NCBI GenBank assembly: GCA_902729315.2
Contig: LR746273.1
Span: 6,174,001-6,238,000, forward strand
Direction: 5' to 3'
Source: Spirodela intermedia
Taxonomy: Eukaryota > Streptophyta > Magnoliopsida > Alismatales > Araceae
DNA length: 64,000 bases
This document shows, piece by piece, positions 52,101 to 63,800 of this stretch. A program made the position numbers and the translations under genes. The first letter of the stretch is position 1. Every line of letters starts with the position of its first letter. The notes beneath the pieces are model-generated. The model made no database searches and had not been told where the DNA came from. It saw nothing but the letters and a program-made list of their open reading frames with translations.

Positions 52101-52196
52101 GGGATGGCGGCGGTTTGCCGGTCCTCCGCTCCTCTGCGAGCGCCGCCGCTGCCAAAGCCGAGGGACAGCGTGAAGAAGCTCATGTTCTATTGCTGA
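49156..52196 (+). CDS. AGO7: ARGONAUTE 7
   Basis: Three exons (49156-49342, 49436-50675, 50753-52196) with 93- and 77-bp introns give 956 residues. AGO7 binds miR390 and directs TAS3 cleavage, leading to ta-siRNAs that repress ARF genes and set leaf polarity and phase. The His-rich start (MEEDSTKFSHHHHH) matches AGO7 and fixes the ATG, which has a strong context. The N domain begins near residue 105 (GGQDGRQIHLLANHFRVDF). The linker has ALDVVLRE and GGAAVALRGFFQSLRPTQQG, PAZ lies around residues 320-430, and MID follows with CLQISRSKPCYLPMELC and LKLGDGGHVRELTP nearby. PIWI begins near residue 612. The slicer tetrad is D698 (GADVTHP), E739 (HREEII), D773 (RDGVSE) and H866 (RYHVLW). The protein ends VKKLMFYC, the usual AGO7 terminus. 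Coding sequence is very GC-rich and carries long antisense open frames with no meaning. Confidence 0.96.
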
Positions 52197-52745
52197 TCCC
52201 CACCGGCGCCGGTTCTTCATCCGGCGCTGTCTGTTCTGAGCTCATCCACGCCGGGTTGACCTTGGAGCCTTGAACAGTGGGACGGAAGGCCCCCACTCGC
52301 CGGATGAGGAAAGCAAAGCTCTCCTCCCTTTCTTTGCACTGTTCGAGAGAGAGAGAGAGCTTAATGCGTTCGCTGCCAGATGCAGGGAGGGAAACCTCAG
52401 TGGAGAAAAGACGTGGCGTGTAGAGAGAGAAGAGGAAACAGTGCAAAGGTGGAGAGAGAGGAAGGGGAAAGGTGTGGGGGGCCGAGCTTAAACTGTCTTC
52501 TTGGGAATCCATTTTGTCGACCGCATGGGCTGTCGCAGACGGCGAAAAGTTTGGGATGGGTAGAGAGAGAAGATTCTTTAGTGATATTGTAATAGAGAGA
52601 GAAAGAGAGGGAGCCATTAACTGGTCTCTCTCTCTCTCTCTCCCTCCAGTCTCTCTCCTCCGATGCCTTATTTTGACCATATATAATTCTCCGGCTTTAT
52701 GCTCTTGACCGCACTTACTGTGAACCATCAACTCAAAGTCAGCCC

Positions 52746-52780
<35 letters not shown>

Positions 52781-53661
52781 GTTGCTATAGAGAGAGAAAT
52801 GGGTTGTCACGTGAGTCATCCTCGAAAGTTTCACGTGACTGGGAATACAGTAGAAAACGAGGTTCTAAGGTTGGTTGACCTTTCTGACACCTGATCTCAT
52901 TGAAGGAAAGAACGAAAAGACCCTTCATGTAGTGTAATTGAAATCTAGAAGAAGGGTATGTACGCAATTTTTGAGATTTTAGATATTGTGCCTAATCCAA
53001 AAAATAATGACGTCACTGTCTTAATATCCCCAATTCCGGGGACTTAAAGTTAAGATACTGACAAGCATGCCAAGTGGCATTTTTCTTGGGTTCGTGCCCC
53101 AAAAATAAATTAAATTCGTCAATTTTACTTACTACTATATCCCTTGCCGAGCTTTTTTCCTGATTAAAAATGGCCCACTCTCTCTCTCTCTCTCCAATTA
53201 CGAGCTTGTTGACTTAATTTTTTCAGTAGTTGAACGATTTGACCATTCAAGGAATGTCAACATGCTCAGACTATCCAATTACGGTCAACGGAAGCCGCCA
53301 AATGATATTCTGTCTAGATTTTTAATTTTTAAATTATTTAACCTCGAAATTAATTCGCAGAGTCAACCAGTTTGAAGATAATTATTATTGACCATAATTT
53401 ATTAACTGTTCTCTGGAGAGCGGCAGATGGGCCAAAAATATGAAACCCAGAGTGGCGCCCATTAACGGATATTTATATTAACACCTACTTAGTCGATACG
53501 ACGACCTTATCGTTTTGCCCTATATGACGTAAGAGAGAGAAAGAGAGATAGGGTTTCAAAGGTCGTGAAGTCAACTTATTCGAGACAAACAACGTCAGCT
53601 GTCAGAAATGAACTAGCCATGCTCAGAGGTGATACTTCCAAACTGGGTTACGTGCCCGTGC

Positions 53662-53700
<39 letters not shown>

Positions 53701-53787
53701 TGCCGTCCATCTCTCTCTCTCTCTCTCCGTAGTGTGTGAAAGTGGAGGCGGCGTCGTAACTGTAGTCGTCTCTCCTGAAGCCAGACA
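52197..53787. other. AGO7 3' flank and bHLH upstream DNA
   Basis: Short GA and CT tracts are scattered through it, with the longest CT run at 52746-52779 and a GA run at 53666-53696. Between 52870 and 53590 about seven TTGAC/GTCAA cores occur. Nothing codes for a recognisable product. Confidence 0.5.
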
Positions 53788-54479
53788 ATGGGCTCGAGGG
53801 GAGGGGGAGAGAGAGATTTAGGGATGTGGGGTAGAAGTGGAGCTTTCATGGAGCCGATTGGAGGGGCGGAGTTCGGCGGGGTTGACGAGCTTCTGGGAAT
53901 GGAGGGGGAAGAAGGTGGAGTTGACGGCGGTTGCCTTCCCAGATGCCTCCCTCCCTTCACACCTCCATCGTCTTCCCCTTCTCCCATGGCCTTTCTTCAA
54001 AGAGGAGACGAGGGCTTCCCCAAGAATGGCGAGGGTTCCACCTCATCGTCATCCTTTTCTTCCGGCAACTCCATTCTTTCCAAGGCAAACATCTCCCTCT
54101 GTGTCTCTCTCTTCCTCCCCTCTCTCTTTCTTCGTCTTCTTCCGACAACTCCAGCTACAAGAAGGCAAACCCCTTCTCTCTGTTTCTTCGTCTTCTTCCG
54201 GCAACGGCAGCCACTCCAAGACAACCCCTCCCCCCTCTTCCCCCCCTTCTCTCTCTTTCTTTCTTCTTCGGGCAACTCCAGCCACTCCAAGGAAAACCCC
54301 CTTCTCTCTCTCTCTTTCCTTCCACTTTCCCTTTCTTTCTTCGTCTTCTTCTTCCGGCAATTCCAACCATTCTAGGGCAAATCCACCGCCCTTCTCCCTC
54401 TCTCTCTCTCTCTTCCTCCCCTTTCTCTATCTTTCATCGTTTTCTTCCGGCAAGTCCAGCCTCTTCAAGGCAAACCTTT

Positions 54480-54544
<65 letters not shown>

Positions 54545-54591
54545 CTTTCTTCGTCTTCTTGCAGCCATTCCACCTCCCCAAGGCAAACCAG

Positions 54592-54628
<37 letters not shown>

Positions 54629-55194
54629 TGTCTCTCTCGCTTCCTCTCCCTAAACTACAGTGGATATGTACAGCAGAAGACGGCGGCGAGGAAGATGAAG
54701 GCGGGGAAGAAACGGAGGAGGGAGGAGCAACGGCGGGGCTCCCCTTCCCGGCGGTGGTCGTCGAAGGTTCAAATAGAATACCCGCACGTCTTCTTCCTTC
54801 TCAACCATTTCCTCCAGGACCCCGCTCTGAGGGCCATCTCGAATCTCCTCCAGGTGAAGAAGGAGAAGCTAGGACAGAGAATCGGTGAGCTACAGCGTCT
54901 CGTCTCCCCCTTCGGGAAGGTATGAAGACGCCTGTGATCAATTCAGAAGAAATTAACACTCCCTCTTCCTCCCACCCCCCGTTGACGGATTCTTCCTTGA
55001 TGGGTTGCCGTCGATTTCCCCCCGCGGCGGTGCTAACCATGATGCCGCGGCGGCTGGGTTTCACAGTCGGATACGGCCTCCGTCCTCCATGAGGCTCTCG
55101 GGTACATCAGGTTCCTACACGACCAGGTTCAGGTACCTCTCTCTCTCTCTCTATGCACGTATTTATATATCTCTCTCTATACACAGTTAATATA

Positions 55195-55241
<47 letters not shown>

Positions 55242-55661
55242 TGCTTTCTCCTGTTCTTCTGACGTCACAATCTTGCCCACATCTGCGACAGGTGCTGAGT
55301 TCTCCCTACCTGCAGCGGCAGCCGTCCTCTGCCCATCCCCACGTGAAGCCTTTAGATGCCTTGCTCAGTCGTCTCTTAGCGCTCTGCAATTGATAGATAG
55401 ATAGATAGTGACCCTTCCAACTGTTTGATGTAATGTCTTAGAAGAACTCACTATCTCTTCGTCTGCCGTCGGTCGCAGGGTGGTGATGGTGGCGGTATGG
55501 CGGTGGGGCTGGCGCAAGATCTGCGGAGCCGGGGGCTGTGCCTTGTGCCTCTGGCCTACACTTCTCACCTCGTCGCCAATAACGGCGCCGACTTCTGGTC
55601 CCCGGCCATGGGATGCGGCGGCGGCGACGACGACCATCGCCTCAACGCCTACAAGCTCTAG
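53788..55661 (+). CDS. Atypical bHLH transcription factor (bHLH68/112/123-like), 5' part uncertain
   Basis: Well-supported exons are an upstream one ending at 54766 (…SPSRRWSSK), then 54854-54919, 55067-55132, 55292-55342 and 55479-55661, all phase 0. They encode [22 protein letters not shown], then [20 protein letters not shown] and VLSSPYLQ, then [27 protein letters not shown] and a short tail. This is the plant bHLH group that lacks the His-Glu-Arg residues of the basic region, so it may not bind a normal E-box by itself (inference). The upstream exon probably starts after an AG at 54674 ([16 protein letters not shown]). A likely first exon starts at 53788 ([15 protein letters not shown]), but the segment 54044-54650 between them is a minisatellite, and the donor cannot be fixed. 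The 87-bp intron at 54767-54853 is a multiple of three without stops, so retention would insert 29 residues. Confidence 0.75.
54044..54650. repeat. Degenerate minisatellite, ~7 units of 55-115 bp
   Basis: Each unit has a TCTTCTTCCGGCAACTCCAG-like block, a CCACTCCAAGGCAAA-like block and a CT tract. Blocks occur near 54053, 54133, 54197, 54268, 54350, 54439 and 54556. CT tract lengths vary, with the longest at 54483-54541. Some frames read repeated [12 protein letters not shown]. Confidence 0.85.
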
Positions 55662-55796
55662 GAGACTCTCTCTCTCTCTGTACATATGTTTATTTCTCGC
55701 TCACTTCCTCTCTTTTTTCTCTCGTGTCTTATCTCTCGCTCTCACTCTCTATCCTACCTCCCTCTAGGGTCTCTCATCTCTCTCCCATGGACACCA

Positions 55797-55827
<31 letters not shown>

Positions 55828-56390
55828 AGTTTCATCTCGCTCCCACGTACACTCTCATTCGCCCTCTCTTCTCTCTCTTTCTCTCTCTTATTCCATCTCT
55901 CTCGGGTTTCTCCGGGCCTCGGGAGCCGCGTCCACCTGCTGCCGCAGGGAAGAGAGCTCGGAATCGCCCCCTCCTCTACCTCGGAGTAATTTTTTGCTTC
56001 TCATTGTACTTGTATATCTAATATTTAGTTCAATGTGCAATAAGATTATAAGGAAAATAATTATCCCGCCATTCATCCCCACCCCCCTCCCACCTAGTTC
56101 TTTGTGCTGCCGTACCATCCAACATAATTAATTAATTATTTATGGACATAGCATATCCAACATTATTAATTATCTAATTATTCAACTCAAGAACAATGTC
56201 AATATTAACCTAATAGGAAACTTGTGCCTAAGATAAAAAACATTTTATGATAGGGCCAATATAAGAATTTGACCCACCCACTAACAATTATATTCCGTAA
56301 TAAGAATCTAGTGATAAATATATATTCATAATGAGTCATCAATGTTATTATCCAACAGTCGAACATACTACAATAGTGTCATCTAACTAT
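55662..56390. other. bHLH 3' flank
   Basis: CT-rich to about 55900 with CT runs at 55667-55680 and 55799-55828, then a GC-richer patch (55910-55990) and AT-rich DNA. No gene seen. Confidence 0.5.
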
Positions 56391-57380
56391 TGTGGAACCC
56401 ATATTTGACTCAACATTGGATCTAAGGTTGATCATATTAATACAAGTCAAACCCATTATTGAGGAGCTCCCATTTGACTTAACATTGGATATAACGTTGG
56501 ACCTTATTAATAGAAGTCAAAGTCTTTATTGATTGACTAGTTACTTTCCTAATGTGGTGCAATAACACGAGGAGTGTCTACTTGATGAGGAGCTCACATT
56601 AAGCTTCCGTTTGACTTAACATTGGATCAAATGTGTACATTATTAATTGAAAGTCAAACCCATTATTGTTTGACTAGTTACTTTCTTAATGAGGTGTAAT
56701 AACACAAGAATCATTGGCCTCATGAGAAGCTCACAGTAAGCTCCCATTTGACTTAACATTGGATATAACGTTAGACCTTATTAATAGAAGTCAAAGTCTT
56801 TATTGATTGACTAGTTACTTTCCTAATGTGGCGCAATAACACGAGGAGCGTTTGCTTGATGAGGAGCTCACATTGAGCTTCCGTTTGACTTAACATTAGA
56901 TCAAATGTGGACATTATTAATTGAAAGGCAAACCCATTATTGTTTGACTAGTTACTTTCTTAATGAGGTGTAATAACACAAGGATCATCGGCCTCATGAG
57001 GAGCTCACAATGTTGGACCTTATTAATAGAAGTCAAAGTCATTACTGATTGACTAGTTACTTTCCTAATGTGACGCAATAACATGAGGAGCGTCTGCTTG
57101 ATGAGGAGCTCACATTGAACTTCCGTTTGACTTAACATTGGATCAAATGTGGACATTATTAATTGAAAGTCAAACCCATTATTGTTTGACTAGTTACTTT
57201 CCTAATGAGGTGCAATAACACAATGATTATCGGCCTGATGAGGAGCTCACAGTGAGTTCCCATTTGACTTAACATTGGATCTAATGTTGATCATATTAAT
57301 AGAAGTCAAACCCTTTATTGATTGACTTGTTACTTTCCAAATGTGGTACAATAACACGAGGATCATCGGCCTTATACATA
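56391..57380. repeat. Compound tandem array with two alternating ~140-bp subunits
   Basis: Subunit starts with CCATTTGACTTAACATTGGAT or the CCGTTTGACTTAACATTGGAT variant occur near 56466, 56603, 56743, 56880, 57120 and 57256, with a diverged copy at 56400. Type A continues ATAACGTTGGACCTTATTAA; type B continues CAAATGTGGACATTATTAATT. Each subunit then has GACTAGTTACTTTC, TAATGAGGTG or TAATGTGG, CAATAACAC and GAGGAGCTCAC. A and B alternate, giving a ~280-bp higher-order period. One A copy near 57008 is truncated at its start. Confidence 0.92.
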
Positions 57381-57540
57381 ACTAGACTCATTGACATAGG
57401 GTTGGCATTATGCATAATGGTCAATTTTATTGTTAATACACTATTTTGGTTAATAATTGTGTCATGCAACTTTAAAATTCTTCTCTAGTAGTTGGAAATA
57501 CAGCAGAGAGCGTCTAGATATAGACTCGTGTATAGATCCG

Positions 57541-57616
57541 GCACGTGAGTACACGTGTGGGAGGATCATACCAGCCGTCGATTGGGCCCACGTGAGTAGC
57601 AGAGCTAACACACGTG
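57541..57616. promoter_or_regulatory. Cluster of four CACGTG G-boxes upstream of HOS15
   Basis: Perfect CACGTG hexamers lie at 57542-57547, 57552-57557, 57589-57594 and 57611-57616, with TGGGCC/GGCCCA site II-like elements at about 57583 and between 57640 and 57690. Such palindromes bind bZIP and bHLH factors; function here is inference. Confidence 0.7.
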
Positions 57617-57830
57617 TGAGTCTTGGGCGGTGGATGAGTGTGGCCCATTAGTAAATGGGCTGCTCGACTTGGCCCACGGCCCACCAGGTCGCCCTATTTT
57701 CCCACCCAGTGTGGGAAAGATCTCTCGGAACGAGAGAGAGAGAGAGGTTCTGTCGTAGCCCTCTCCACCTAGCTCCCGGCGAACCAAACGCACTTCACCG
57801 GCGACGCACTTCACCGGCGACGGGCAGGCC

Positions 57831-57860
57831 ATGTTCGTGGGGAGGCGGGGGATCCCATGA
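57831..57860 (+). CDS. Nine-codon upstream ORF overlapping the HOS15 start
   Basis: It reads MFVGRRGIP and its stop overlaps the HOS15 initiation codon as ATGA. It lies just after a 16-bp tandem duplication (GCACTTCACCGGCGAC twice, about 57790-57821). It is real only if the leader includes 57831. Confidence 0.5.
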   Translation: MFVGRRGIP

Positions 57861-60800
57861 CGACGCCATCGATCACCTCAAACGAGCTGAATTACCTCGT
57901 GTTCCGGTACCTCCAGGAATCAGGTCAGTCTCATGCGTATCTCCCATTTGGGCCGCTCCGGCGATCATATCCATTGGGACGGATGTCTTCTATGGTTCTC
58001 CTAGTTTCTTCTCCCGCTTTACTCTCCCGAGTTTTTCTGTGGAGAAGCTGGGTCGCCCCAAGCCCTTTTCTTCACGTTCATTTATATTGGTTCCTGGGCG
58101 TTTGAAAAGTCGTCCCCGTTTACAAATAGCGCACATGTAGGCTCCACATGAGTTTGATGGGGACATTTTTCATGTTATATGCGCAGAATAGAAGTTCAGA
58201 GAGGTGAACTGAACCAGTGATTGCATATTGCGACAAGTAGCCAAGTATTTTAGAGTATCAGTTTAACATTCTCTTTTTAAACAGATTCAATCTTGTGGTT
58301 TTGAGTTTGGTCTTCCTCTCTGTTACCCTTGGAAAAAAGCCTACACCCGAGCAAATAGTAATTTGTGCTGTGAATTAATTTCGCTTTGAAGATTCTTTTG
58401 CCACTGCTATTCTACCTCCCAAGACTACTCAAAACTTGTTCAAGTTGTTGGTGGATGTTTTTTCTTTTTAAGAGACGTAGATGGTAATTGTGTGGATAGA
58501 ACTGAGTGCCATGGACTTGTTTCTATTTTTTGTGTGTGGGGCATATTTTTTGAGCAGGTGATTGATGCCCAAATTTTCCAATCAATGTAACAAGATTCAG
58601 AGGAAATGGATTGACAACTGATTAAAGGATCGGAGGTTGGGATTTCCTCGGCCAAAGATAAACTTGGGACAGAAACTCTCCGTTTTATCTGGGTGCAGCG
58701 GACTAGATCAAGGGAGATAATTTAGAGGAGCTAAAAAAAAGGGACAAAGAATTGAAGATCGAACAAATAGTCCACCTTTTAAGAAAAACAGTTTTAGGAT
58801 TCTGATGATTTAACCAATGTAAACCATAACCATTACACCCCACGGTTGCAATTAGTACAAGTACGTACTTCATAAAGTCTCAATGTGTAACAGGCTAAAG
58901 TTAAGGGCTTGGAACTTGAGAAATATTCCACGGGTCATCATTTTGGCAATCTACCATTTTGGAAATGTGTAACAGTCTGACGTGATTCTGCATATCCTTA
59001 TTAGCACATCCATTCCACAAATTTCCAACTTTGACCACTTGCACCTAGTTATGCCTATTTGGTGTCACCAAAACATCAGAATTTGCATGAAGGCTGTGGG
59101 TTCCAGGACTCGAGGTTCTTGATCCTTGAGTCCACACTTTAAAGACATTTCAAGAAAAAAAAAGAAACCTGCTGTACTCTCGAAAATCCTGAGGATGGAG
59201 GTAATGATAACTGCACGGGTGAGCAAATGCTTGTTGTGGATAACGACAACACTTGGTGGTGCCTCATTTTAGGTGGGCCTTTCTTGATAACTAGGGCATG
59301 CAGATGTGAATGACCGGTTTCTCTTACTGGAGTAGTATCCATGAGGAGCATTATTCGTGTTGCCATTTCTTTTAAATGTGAAAAATGGTCCCTTCCTAAA
59401 ACTAAATTGTGCATTCATAAATCCTTTTTAGGTTTGCTCTTCTTATTTGGAGTGTATTCTAGGATTAGGTATTAAAGATGGTGCGATATGTCCAACTTTG
59501 CGTTTTTTGTGAGTAGCATACTCTCCATTTATTCGAGTAAAGATTGTCTTTCATTCTGTGCATTTTCTAGCCTTGTTTGTTTGCGGATACCATAATTTTT
59601 TTTCCTCTTGATGTCACAAGCCCATCTTAAGTATTGTATTTTTGGTCATGAGTTGGTGGAAGGAAAAGTGCATGAATTGACGATAGAAAAGTTGACCCAT
59701 ATGTTTATTGCTGTCTCATTCTTTGTCAATCATCTTCAGGTTTCACGCACTCAGCATTTGCTTTAGGTTACGAGGCAGGGATCAACAGAAGTCCTGTTGA
59801 TGGAAATTTGATTCCTCCCGGTGCTCTCGTTACATTTGTACAAAAAGGTCTTCAATACATAGAATTGGAAGCAAATTTAAGCAATGTAAGTTTTCTGACT
59901 CATGTGAAAGCCATGCAAATGTTTCTTTTTCATCTTGACTTTTAGCTATGTACTTTCAGAAGGGTCATGAACTGATTGTTAGATCGCTTGCTTTGTTTCT
60001 GCTCAATGGCACCTATTCCCCCATTTCTCAGGATGGCCATGACGTAGATGATGATTTCTCACTTTTGCAACCGTTGGACCTTATCACTAAAGATTTTCAT
60101 GAATTGCGACGAATTATAAAGGAGAAGAAGGAAAGCCTTGAAAGGGACCAAAACAAGGGCAAGGAGAAATCCAAGGACTCCAATCGAGAAAATGAACATG
60201 AGCTTGCATACGGAAAGGAGAAAGAAGTACTGGAGAGAGAAAAAGAGAAAGAAGAGGTTAGAGATAAAATAGAGAAAGGTAAAGAGCAAGAAAACGGTAA
60301 AGATAAAGACAAAGATAAAGATAAACAACAAGAGCAGCATACAGAGAAAGAATCTGCAAGAGAGCATGAAGATAAGATCGAACTTAAAACTGAAGAACAT
60401 GGAATTTCTGAAGGTACGTGGACTCTTAGCTCTCATCTCCGTGCTGTTTATTATGTAATGGCGACTGTAATGAGCTTTAATGTGGAATGCTGATTTTCAT
60501 CATTCTTATTGTCTTCGCTTTTCCTATTTATTAACTGCCAGTTTAGGATTTAAAATCTTTACATCCAACCATAAAATTCTATTAAAAATAATATATATAT
60601 ATATATATTTAAGACTTTGTCACTTAATTCGAAGTTTGCCCTGTTTATAAGTTCCTATTATCAGAATCAAACTTTAGAGAATAAAATATGCCTCCATCTT
60701 TCCTTTTCGTGCACCAGATACGGTGCTACAATACAACGTCCTCCTCATCCTATGAAATCCTGCATTATAGTTTTTAACGTTTATTGTCAGCTGAGAACCG

Positions 60801-63800
60801 TGTAAAATGCTGATCCCTTGTTTTGAATTGTGAGCCATTATCCCATGCTGCCCTCAATCTATTATTCTTCTCTTTCTGAGGCCTTCATTGCGGCACAGTG
60901 AAAGCTATATGTCCTAAAAGTAGGTCTAACAGAGCAATTTTAACCTGATAATTTTTAAGTGCAACATCTTATGCTTTTGATCATCTTATGTAAGTGCAAC
61001 AAATTAAATCCTGCTTTGATCATCTTATGCTTTTGAAATGTAGTTGAATTCTTTAATTTACCAATTCAACCTTTTTGGTAGTTTATATAGACTTAAGGCG
61101 TACAGTCCCTTTGCCTTTGTCTTTTGAGGAAGGAAACATTCGTGTATATACCATCTACAGTTCTATTTTTCTGTTGACAAAGTACAAATTGCAACCTAAA
61201 AGGTAGTTTAAATCCTCCATAAGACTTATTAACACTCTCGCTAAAGTTTTTCTTGGCCTGGTATTTCCTTTTACTGGTTCATATAAGGTAAATCAAGTGG
61301 TCGGGGAAAAGAATGTCATCTTCAGTCTTTCATATGATATAAGATCTACTTAACCACATATCAATGGTCAGGAAAAATAACGTCATTGCGGATCTTTAAT
61401 ATAATTAAGAACTAGTTGACCATATATTGATGAGATAAACCTTATGATGTTTTTATTGAATGACACATTAGAGGCAACTATTTGAAGAAAGTGTTAGGTA
61501 ATCAATAAACTAAAATTTAACTAGGAATAAAACATGCTGCATTGGATAACCTCCTTCTTGGACGATTGGGATGGAATTTCTATATACTTTATTTTTTCTC
61601 TTTTTCTTTTTATTTCTACAGTGTTACGTTGAAGAGTGAGTTTACATTTTATGTCATTTAGTGGACATCACGTACCTAACACAATTAACTTCAAAATAAA
61701 AGGTTCTCTTGCCAAAATTCCTTCGTGTGCTGGAAGGGTAGAGCTTCAAAAATCTTAAAATCTTACATTCGTGGAAGCTTGTAAGTTTCGTTTATCAAGG
61801 AACTTTTTGGAGATTAGAGATTTAAATTGTCAATTTCATAATGTTTTCACTTCCAAAGTAGACAAGTGGCTACGTTTTCAGCTTTTTTAACTACTCCGTG
61901 GGGAGAATGGTCGTTCCAATTTTGAAGGTGTTGACTTGGGTGTCTGGTGTCAACCGTTGAAAAGCCAGTCTGGGTGTTGACATCTGCATTGTATGTGTGA
62001 CAACACGCAGGATCTCCTATTTCTTTGTTCATGTCTAAACGCAAATCTCACAGGTGTAGATCCTTGGTCGTGGATTTCAGCCATCATGTCAACACTTATT
62101 TTTCAAGTTTCAAATCCTGTGTAATTTGCTTTCCTCATGTTGCTTTAGTTGCCAATCTTTAAACGTTAGGTCTCAATATTTTCATCTTACCACTTGAATA
62201 TTGTGTCACTAGATACATTGTGGGCACTGTTCTATAATATTTTACACTTGATAGGAACTCCATGTCCTTCCTTTTTCTGTCAAGAATGGGAATTTATGGG
62301 GAGACGTGGTTGTTTGATTGCGATTAATTTATTTAATAGTTATCTTATGTAAGGGCTCAGGACATAATTTAGGTGTAAATTTTTCATTACCAACCATACT
62401 GTCTCAACTTGCAGGCTCTTTGTTGTTGTGTCCATATGATTTACCATCTTTCTATGTATTCATTTAGAATCGGTGCATTTTCCCTTGGCTCGCTTAATTT
62501 ATCATTTTTTCGGTCGTAAATTCATTCATTGGAATTATATAACATTCTTTTTTTGTAAGCATTACTTTTTACCTTTTTTCTTAGGTCCTGAGCCAATGGA
62601 TATCACTAGTAGCTCTCCACCTTCACCTGTTGAAGTTCCCAGTTCTGATGTGACTATTTTAGGAGGCCACACATCTGAGGTCTGAATTGTTATTGTTAAT
62701 GTGTCCTTTCTTCCCCTTGAAATTGTTTTCTTTGCGATATCCCCCTAGTTTTGAGCCAGTGGCTATTGTTATAGGTGTCAGGTTGTAAGTATATGCTTGT
62801 TTCTCCTCACAGGTGTTTGCATGTGCATGGAGTCCAACAGGCTCCCTTCTTGCATCTGGGTGGGTATATTTCTTTTCGCCTATCAGTTGGTAGTGTTCCC
62901 GTAATGCTCTGATCTAGGAGTTTTTCTTTTTCGTTATGTTTTCCAATTTAGCTATTCATTTACTCGATTGCTACGTACGTGGAAGCTTTTTCCATGCCAT
63001 ACTTAAAATCTCCTTGGTTTGAGATACATCTATTCTTCTATTCGTGATGCTGGACTTCTTGGTACAATTCGAATGGCTTTATTTTATATGCTTACTGTTA
63101 GCATTTTTACTCATCTTTGCAGCTCAAGATATTTTATTTTGTGGTTTTGGTTGTTAATCCAGGCTGTTTCTGACGCATGATATTGCAAAAAATTATGCAC
63201 AAATTATGGCATTGTGCATTTGCACTTAACTGCCCCCTGTAAACTGCGACTGTATACAAATGTCTCTTCCTGTTTACTGATCATTTGATAGTGTGAATAA
63301 AGTTGTGCCTCTTTCTCGTTTTCTCGTCAATGGATCTGTACCTGTTTCTATTATATGATGTGACTGTGTGACCGGAGTGGAAAAAAAAGCGAGATGCATT
63401 CAGTTTAATGTTTATATTCTATTATCTTTAGAATGCTTGCATTATCTATTAGTCGCAGGATCAGTTTTCTCATTTTTCGTAAGATGGGTGCATTGTGGGT
63501 ATTATGATTGTATTTAGTTCTTTTTTTTTTCTGTATAAATCGTCAAATATATTTCATTGTAAAACATATTGTGAGTATTATGGGTCTTTTGATTGTTGTC
63601 TCGTGAGCCATATGAAATCGGCCTATAATTCCGAAGCACTCTCATCCTTGCCCTTGTATCTGCCAAGTGTTTATCAAAAATATCCATTGATCGGTTGATT
63701 GGAGTGCGTTTATGCATATATTTGTCCAAGATTAAAAAATAGCTTTTTGAGCGTACCAAATGGCTTCATTTTTTCCCCACAATTAAATGAGTAAAATTTA

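Noticed and set aside
51207-52220. 337-codon minus-strand ORF opposite AGO7
   Set aside because: It is the antisense of a GC-rich coding exon; it has no family features.
53837-54925. 362-codon plus-strand ORF rich in Ser and Leu
   Set aside because: Most is translated CT repeat and intron; only the last ~85 codons overlap true bHLH exons.
56391-57380. Regular repeats considered as a CRISPR-like array
   Set aside because: Repeats are long, contiguous and compound with no unique spacers, in a plant nuclear genome.
59948-60031. In-frame extension of HOS15 exon 3
   Set aside because: The extra 25 residues are absent from the known family pattern, and a good AG at 60030-60031 gives the expected junction.
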